DNA from: Acidobacteriota bacterium
GTDB lineage: Bacteria; Acidobacteriota; Terriglobia; Bryobacterales; Bryobacteraceae
DNA length: 64,000 nucleotides
Reading direction: 5' to 3'
Assembly: GCA_017307505.1 (NCBI GenBank)
Contig: JAFKEE010000018.1
Span: 1 to 64,000 of the forward strand
Shown piece by piece: positions 62,271 to 64,000 of the stretch; the first letter of the stretch is position 1; every line of letters begins with the position of its first letter. Under the pieces are notes generated by a model. It saw only the letters and a list, made by a program, of their open reading frames with translations. It did no database searches and had not been told where the DNA came from. Position numbers and translations under genes: made by a program.

Positions 62271-63607
62271 ATCAGTGGCTCGGCGAGTGATTCCACCGGC
62301 TGGGTCGAGGGCGCCGGCGCCGGTGCCGGTTCGCCGGAGTATTTCAGAATCCACGTCATCGTCAGCGAAAGCAGTGTCAGAAAGACGAAAACAATAAAGC
62401 CGATGGCGTAGCCGGCCTTGCCGAGGTCGCGCACCGCGAAAGCGAGCACGGGCGGAATCACGAACCCGCCGAAGGCGCCGAGCCCGCCCACCCAACCGGA
62501 GGCGCCGCCGACGGCGCGGGGCACCGCCTGGGGGACCATCTTGAAGACCGCCGCATTAGTCACGCCCATACCGAATGCCATCAGGATCTCGCCGGGGAGC
62601 GCCATCTCGTAACGGGCGGCGTTGATCATCACCAGCGTTCCTGAGAGCAGGATCAGGAGAGCCAGAACTGCTGTATTCTCGCCGCCCTCCCGAAGCTTGT
62701 CCGCGAGCACTCCGCCACCCACGCGGATCAGGGAACACAACAGCGAAAACAGGCCGGCCAGTCCGCCCGCCAGCAGCGGCGAGAGACCGTAGTATTGCGT
62801 GTAATAAGTCGGCAGCCACGCGGTCAACGCGATGAATCCGCCGAACGTCGTGAAATAGATGAATACCAGCGCCCAGGTTTTCGGGTTGTGCGCGGACTCC
62901 CTCAGACTTTCGATCAGATTGCGAGCCGGGAACAACTCCTGGCCGAGCGCGGTTGCTTCACGTCGCGCCTCCGCATCCGATACGCCTTGCGAACGCAATT
63001 GGAAATACCAGGAGTTACGGCCCATAAATGCGTACAGCGCCGTTCCGGCCAGCAGCATCACGAACCACGCGACGTAAGACGTGGCCAAGCCCCATTGGCC
63101 GAGCGCGAACGGCAACACGAGCGTGAAGATGCCGGGCGCCACATTGCCCAGACCGCCGAACAGCGCCAGCGCGCGGCCCTGTTGGCGTTGACGATGCCAG
63201 TACGAGACCTGGCTGATGCCAACCGAAAACGTCGCGATCCCACAGCCGCACAGCATGCCTAACGCCAGCAATGCCGGATACCATGCCGCCGTCAGGCTGT
63301 CCGGATAAATCCACACCGCCACGGCCGTCAGACCGGCCATGCCGATCGAGGAGAGGCCCAGCAGAACCAGAAACGGCTTGCGCCCCCCCGTGGTCTCCAC
63401 CCAGGCGGCAAACGGGATGCGCAGCAACGACCCTGACAGCGACGGCATGGCCACCAGGAAGCCCACCGCCATCGGGCTCAAACCCATCACCTGTTGAAAG
63501 CGCGCCGCCGTCGGGCCGAACAGCGCTACCGCCGCGAAGCCAAAGAAGAAGCCGAGCGTAGCACCCCACAGCCCCTGAGACGGCGTTCCTCTGAGTGATC
63601 GTGCCAT
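62267..63607 (-). CDS. narK: NarK-type nitrate/nitrite transporter (MFS)
   Basis: 446 residues with twelve helices of the nitrate/nitrite porter family. GATLGFFFGFAAVALFGPTAARF near the start and the nitrate-signature-like GGLGNVAPGIF and GWVGGLGAFGGFVIPP loops are visible. The ATG at 63607 follows GAGGAGAGG; upstream codons of the longer frame overlap narI and are discarded. It overlaps actA by 4 bases. Confidence 0.92.
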   Translation of the reverse strand: MARSLRGTPSQGLWGATLGFFFGFAAVALFGPTAARFQQVMGLSPMAVGFLVAMPSLSGSLLRIPFAAWVETTGGRKPFLVLLGLSSIGMAGLTAVAVWIYPDSLTAAWYPALLALGMLCGCGIATFSVGISQVSYWHRQRQQGRALALFGGLGNVAPGIFTLVLPFALGQWGLATSYVAWFVMLLAGTALYAFMGRNSWYFQLRSQGVSDAEARREATALGQELFPARNLIESLRESAHNPKTWALVFIYFTTFGGFIALTAWLPTYYTQYYGLSPLLAGGLAGLFSLLCSLIRVGGGVLADKLREGGENTAVLALLILLSGTLVMINAARYEMALPGEILMAFGMGVTNAAVFKMVPQAVPRAVGGASGWVGGLGAFGGFVIPPVLAFAVRDLGKAGYAIGFIVFVFLTLLSLTMTWILKYSGEPAPAPAPSTQPVESLAEPLI

Positions 63608-63618
63608 TCCGCCTCTCC

Positions 63619-64000
63619 TCAGCCCCTCGCCGCCGCGGGACGCCGGTACCAGCGGACCACCTGCGGTCGACGCCACAAATAGGGATTCGGCGCCACCAGA
63701 ATGTGTACCAGCCGCGTAAATGGGAAGAAGCCGATCACCAGGAATGCGTTGATGATGTGTAACTTCACCATCCACGGCATGACCGCGACCACCGCCATGC
63801 TTGGGTTGAGGGTCGCCACCGACCAAAGATATGGCGTCACCGCGATCGCGAACCACGACGATCCCCACGGGTGCATCATCGCGACGCCGATTCCCGAGAG
63901 CACCTGAAGCAACAGCAACGCGAGGACAACCCAGTCGGCGGGCGATGTCACCACGGCGATCTTGTGATTCCTCCGGCGCCGCACCATCGCCGCCACCAGT
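63619..64000 (-). CDS. narI: NarI-like nitrate reductase gamma subunit, C-terminal part (5' end outside window)
   Basis: The frame is open to the window edge, so only the last 126 or so residues are seen. The tail VKLHIINAFLVIGFFPFTRLVHILVAPNPYLWRRPQVVRW is the classic NarI end, with the haem-b His in KLHIINAF and RLVH. NarGHJ presumably lie beyond the window on the same strand, which is inference. It ends 11 bases before narK. Confidence 0.92.
   Translation of the reverse strand, partial: LVAAMVRRRRNHKIAVVTSPADWVVLALLLLQVLSGIGVAMMHPWGSSWFAIAVTPYLWSVATLNPSMAVVAVMPWMVKLHIINAFLVIGFFPFTRLVHILVAPNPYLWRRPQVVRWYRRPAAARG

Overview
The window reads as GC-rich chromosomal DNA of a Gram-negative, respiring bacterium with outer-membrane efflux systems, periplasmic c-type cytochromes, an alternative complex III (ACIII) and nitrate genes. 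ACIII together with an FG-GAP/UnbV (CRTAC1-type) protein, DUF2934-Hsp20 and an alpha-beta fused 2-oxoacid dehydrogenase E1 suggests an Acidobacteriota member, perhaps Bryobacter/Solibacter-like. That placement is inference from gene content. No rRNA, CRISPR array, complete tRNA or intact insertion sequence was seen.

Region 1 (1-9325, plus) is a heavy-metal module: TolC-family C-terminus, CzcB-like adaptor, CzcA-like RND pump, PII-like protein, one-helix peptide, ECF-type sigma factor, ZIP-like transporter, a stray 42-residue HMA micro-gene and a P1B ATPase. A decayed tRNA-Arg 3' end lies just beyond it. Region 2 (9730-15330) holds a CHAT protein and a DsrE lipoprotein gene that truncate each other at one breakpoint. 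It continues as a minus-strand sulfur operon: ArsR-rhodanese regulator, cysteine desulfurase, SQR-like flavoprotein and two DsrE proteins, with a clear operator at 15301-15330. Region 3 (15392-24002) has a nucleoside phosphorylase and a complete TetR-controlled efflux operon (HlyD, two ATPases, two permeases, TolC), with three copies of one operator, TGTGAAT-N4-ATTCACA.

Region 4 (24143-38793) is a stress/energy island: two receiver-like proteins with Glu in place of the phospho-Asp, an MreB homologue, two Rnk/GreA-C proteins, DUF302, tandem Usp, an NtrB/NtrC pair, a HAMP-only membrane protein, HEAT-like protein, pntAA-AB-B, DksA-like, Hsp20 and small zinc-ribbon proteins. GG-N10-GC sigma-54-type promoters precede several of these units, so the resident NtrC-type activator probably controls the island.

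Region 5 (38796-52583) is a redox/nitric-oxide island: an orphan NuoG-like protein, hemerythrins, PPOX protein and E1; then an operon of GATase, a quinol-module/multiheme cytochrome c fusion, an FG-GAP/UnbV-TPR protein and an NnrS-like protein; then hemerythrin, RIC/ScdA and a Cys-rich peptide. Three GTGAC-N4-GTCAC palindromes lie about 52-63 bases before the start codons of its four transcription units, implying one CRP/FNR-type regulon. Region 6 (52597-64000, minus) is a tightly overlapping operon: narI (cut by the window edge), narK, actABCDEF, DUF7009-like, TehA/SLAC1-like, hemerythrin and methyltransferase. It couples ACIII to nitrate respiration genes. The most promising candidates for an undescribed system are the cytochrome/FG-GAP operon with its shared palindrome, the nar-act supercluster and the sigma-54 island.
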